Notes under the pieces: generated by a model | Databases searched by the model: none | What the model was told of the DNA's origin: nothing | The model's input: only the letters and a program-made list of their open reading frames with translations | Part shown: piece after piece, positions 59,359-64,000 of the stretch | Numbering within the stretch: the stretch's first letter is position 1 | Layout of the letters: every line of letters starts with the position of its first letter | Origin: Batillaria attramentaria | Lineage: Eukaryota; Mollusca; Gastropoda; Batillariidae | Assembly: GCA_018292915.2 (NCBI GenBank) | Contig: JACVVK020000167.1 | Coordinates: forward strand, 1,215,001 to 1,279,000 | Length of the DNA stretch: 64,000 bases | Direction: 5' to 3' | Program-made: the position numbers and the translations under genes

Positions 59359-59364
59359 TTTATT
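59359..59364 (-). terminator. Possible alpha-tubulin poly(A) signal
   Basis: AATAAA on the minus strand, about 560 nt past the tubulin stop. It would give a 3' UTR running close to the end of gene 3. Only the hexamer supports it. Confidence 0.3.
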
Positions 59365-59442
59365 TGGTAGGCCACTGACACTGGGCCCATGCAAAGGTTG
59401 CTGGGTATGGATATACATGCACACGGCAAGAGAGAGGGAGGG

Positions 59443-59525
<83 letters not shown>

Positions 59526-59920
59526 CATACACACACCTGCAGTTCAATCTTGTCAACACTCGAGATTTTTATGTACCAAACTTGTTTTCCAGATTGAACA
59601 TACTTTCAAATATGCTTTTTAAGACTTCTTTGGCAAAGCAAACCAAGTCCATGCATCCTTCATGGAATTCACAAGGAATGAAAACGAAATGTTATTTTCA
59701 GTCAGTACTTTCAATACTTTTCCAAAGGTGGATGGGTTTCTTAAATTTCTAAGACTGGTCTGGACGGCTAGCGATTTCACCTGGAGCGTCTGTCAGAAAC
59801 GTTTTCTTCGTGGAGTACAAAATATACGCCGACGCCGATTCAAAACCTAAGTGTAACTTTGAGAGAGTTCGGGAGATTTCTTATTCCATGTTGCATGTTG
59901 TAGTTGCGGTCAGCTGTAGT

Positions 59921-64000
<4,080 letters not shown>

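Overview
The window is eukaryotic and repeat-rich, most likely from a marine mollusc, probably a gastropod (inference). The grounds are genes split into short exons by long GT-AG introns, very abundant (CA)n/(CT)n tracts, tRNA-derived SINEs of one recurrent family, CR1/L2-, jockey- and RTE-like LINE fragments, and an invertebrate-type alpha-tubulin gene.

The + strand carries three tandem paralogues of one unusual secreted protein family. Gene 1 (exons 4891-15498; its signal exon would lie before base 1), gene 2 (18100-33566) and gene 3 (38172-59172) each have 12-14 small exons whose splice sites and phases close into one frame (about 630 aa with a borrowed signal exon, 590 and 634 aa). The order is signal peptide; three copies of a three-exon cysteine module that I cannot assign to a named family (W-x-C, FCxV and CxxCCxxxxC signatures) joined by Thr/Ser-rich linkers; two, two and three ShK-type six-cysteine domains on phase 1-1 exons; a Ser/Thr linker; and a C-terminal Ly6/uPAR-like domain (CC-x4-CN) split by a phase-2 intron. 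Genes 2 and 3 are nearly identical from upstream of the signal exon to about 31548/56561 and then differ sharply, giving a shared 5' part and a variable 3' part. A relic of a further last exon lies at 37128-37148.

Repeats, by region. 1-14985: long inverted repeats (X family) enclose gene 1 exons, one arm carrying a 669-bp insert with an 8-bp target duplication. 18828-24766: a composite insert in gene 2 intron 1 holds a dead CR1/L2-like LINE on the minus strand, an RTE fragment flanked by two 569-bp copies of LINE sequence, and a foldback element built of a degenerate minisatellite. 33931-37110: MITE-like elements, including one flanked by CCGG, and a ~150-bp satellite. 39341-48168: an 8.8-kb nest in gene 3 intron 1 with a Helitron-like satellite element, three copies of a 1.6-kb element and a 5'-truncated LINE. 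Comparing genes 2 and 3 gives filled and empty sites for several insertions.

59921-62741 on the minus strand is an alpha-tubulin gene convergent with gene 3; its second-last coding exon has one extra base in a C run and an M-to-L change. Its first exon (ATG) was not found. Nothing else convincingly coding was seen.
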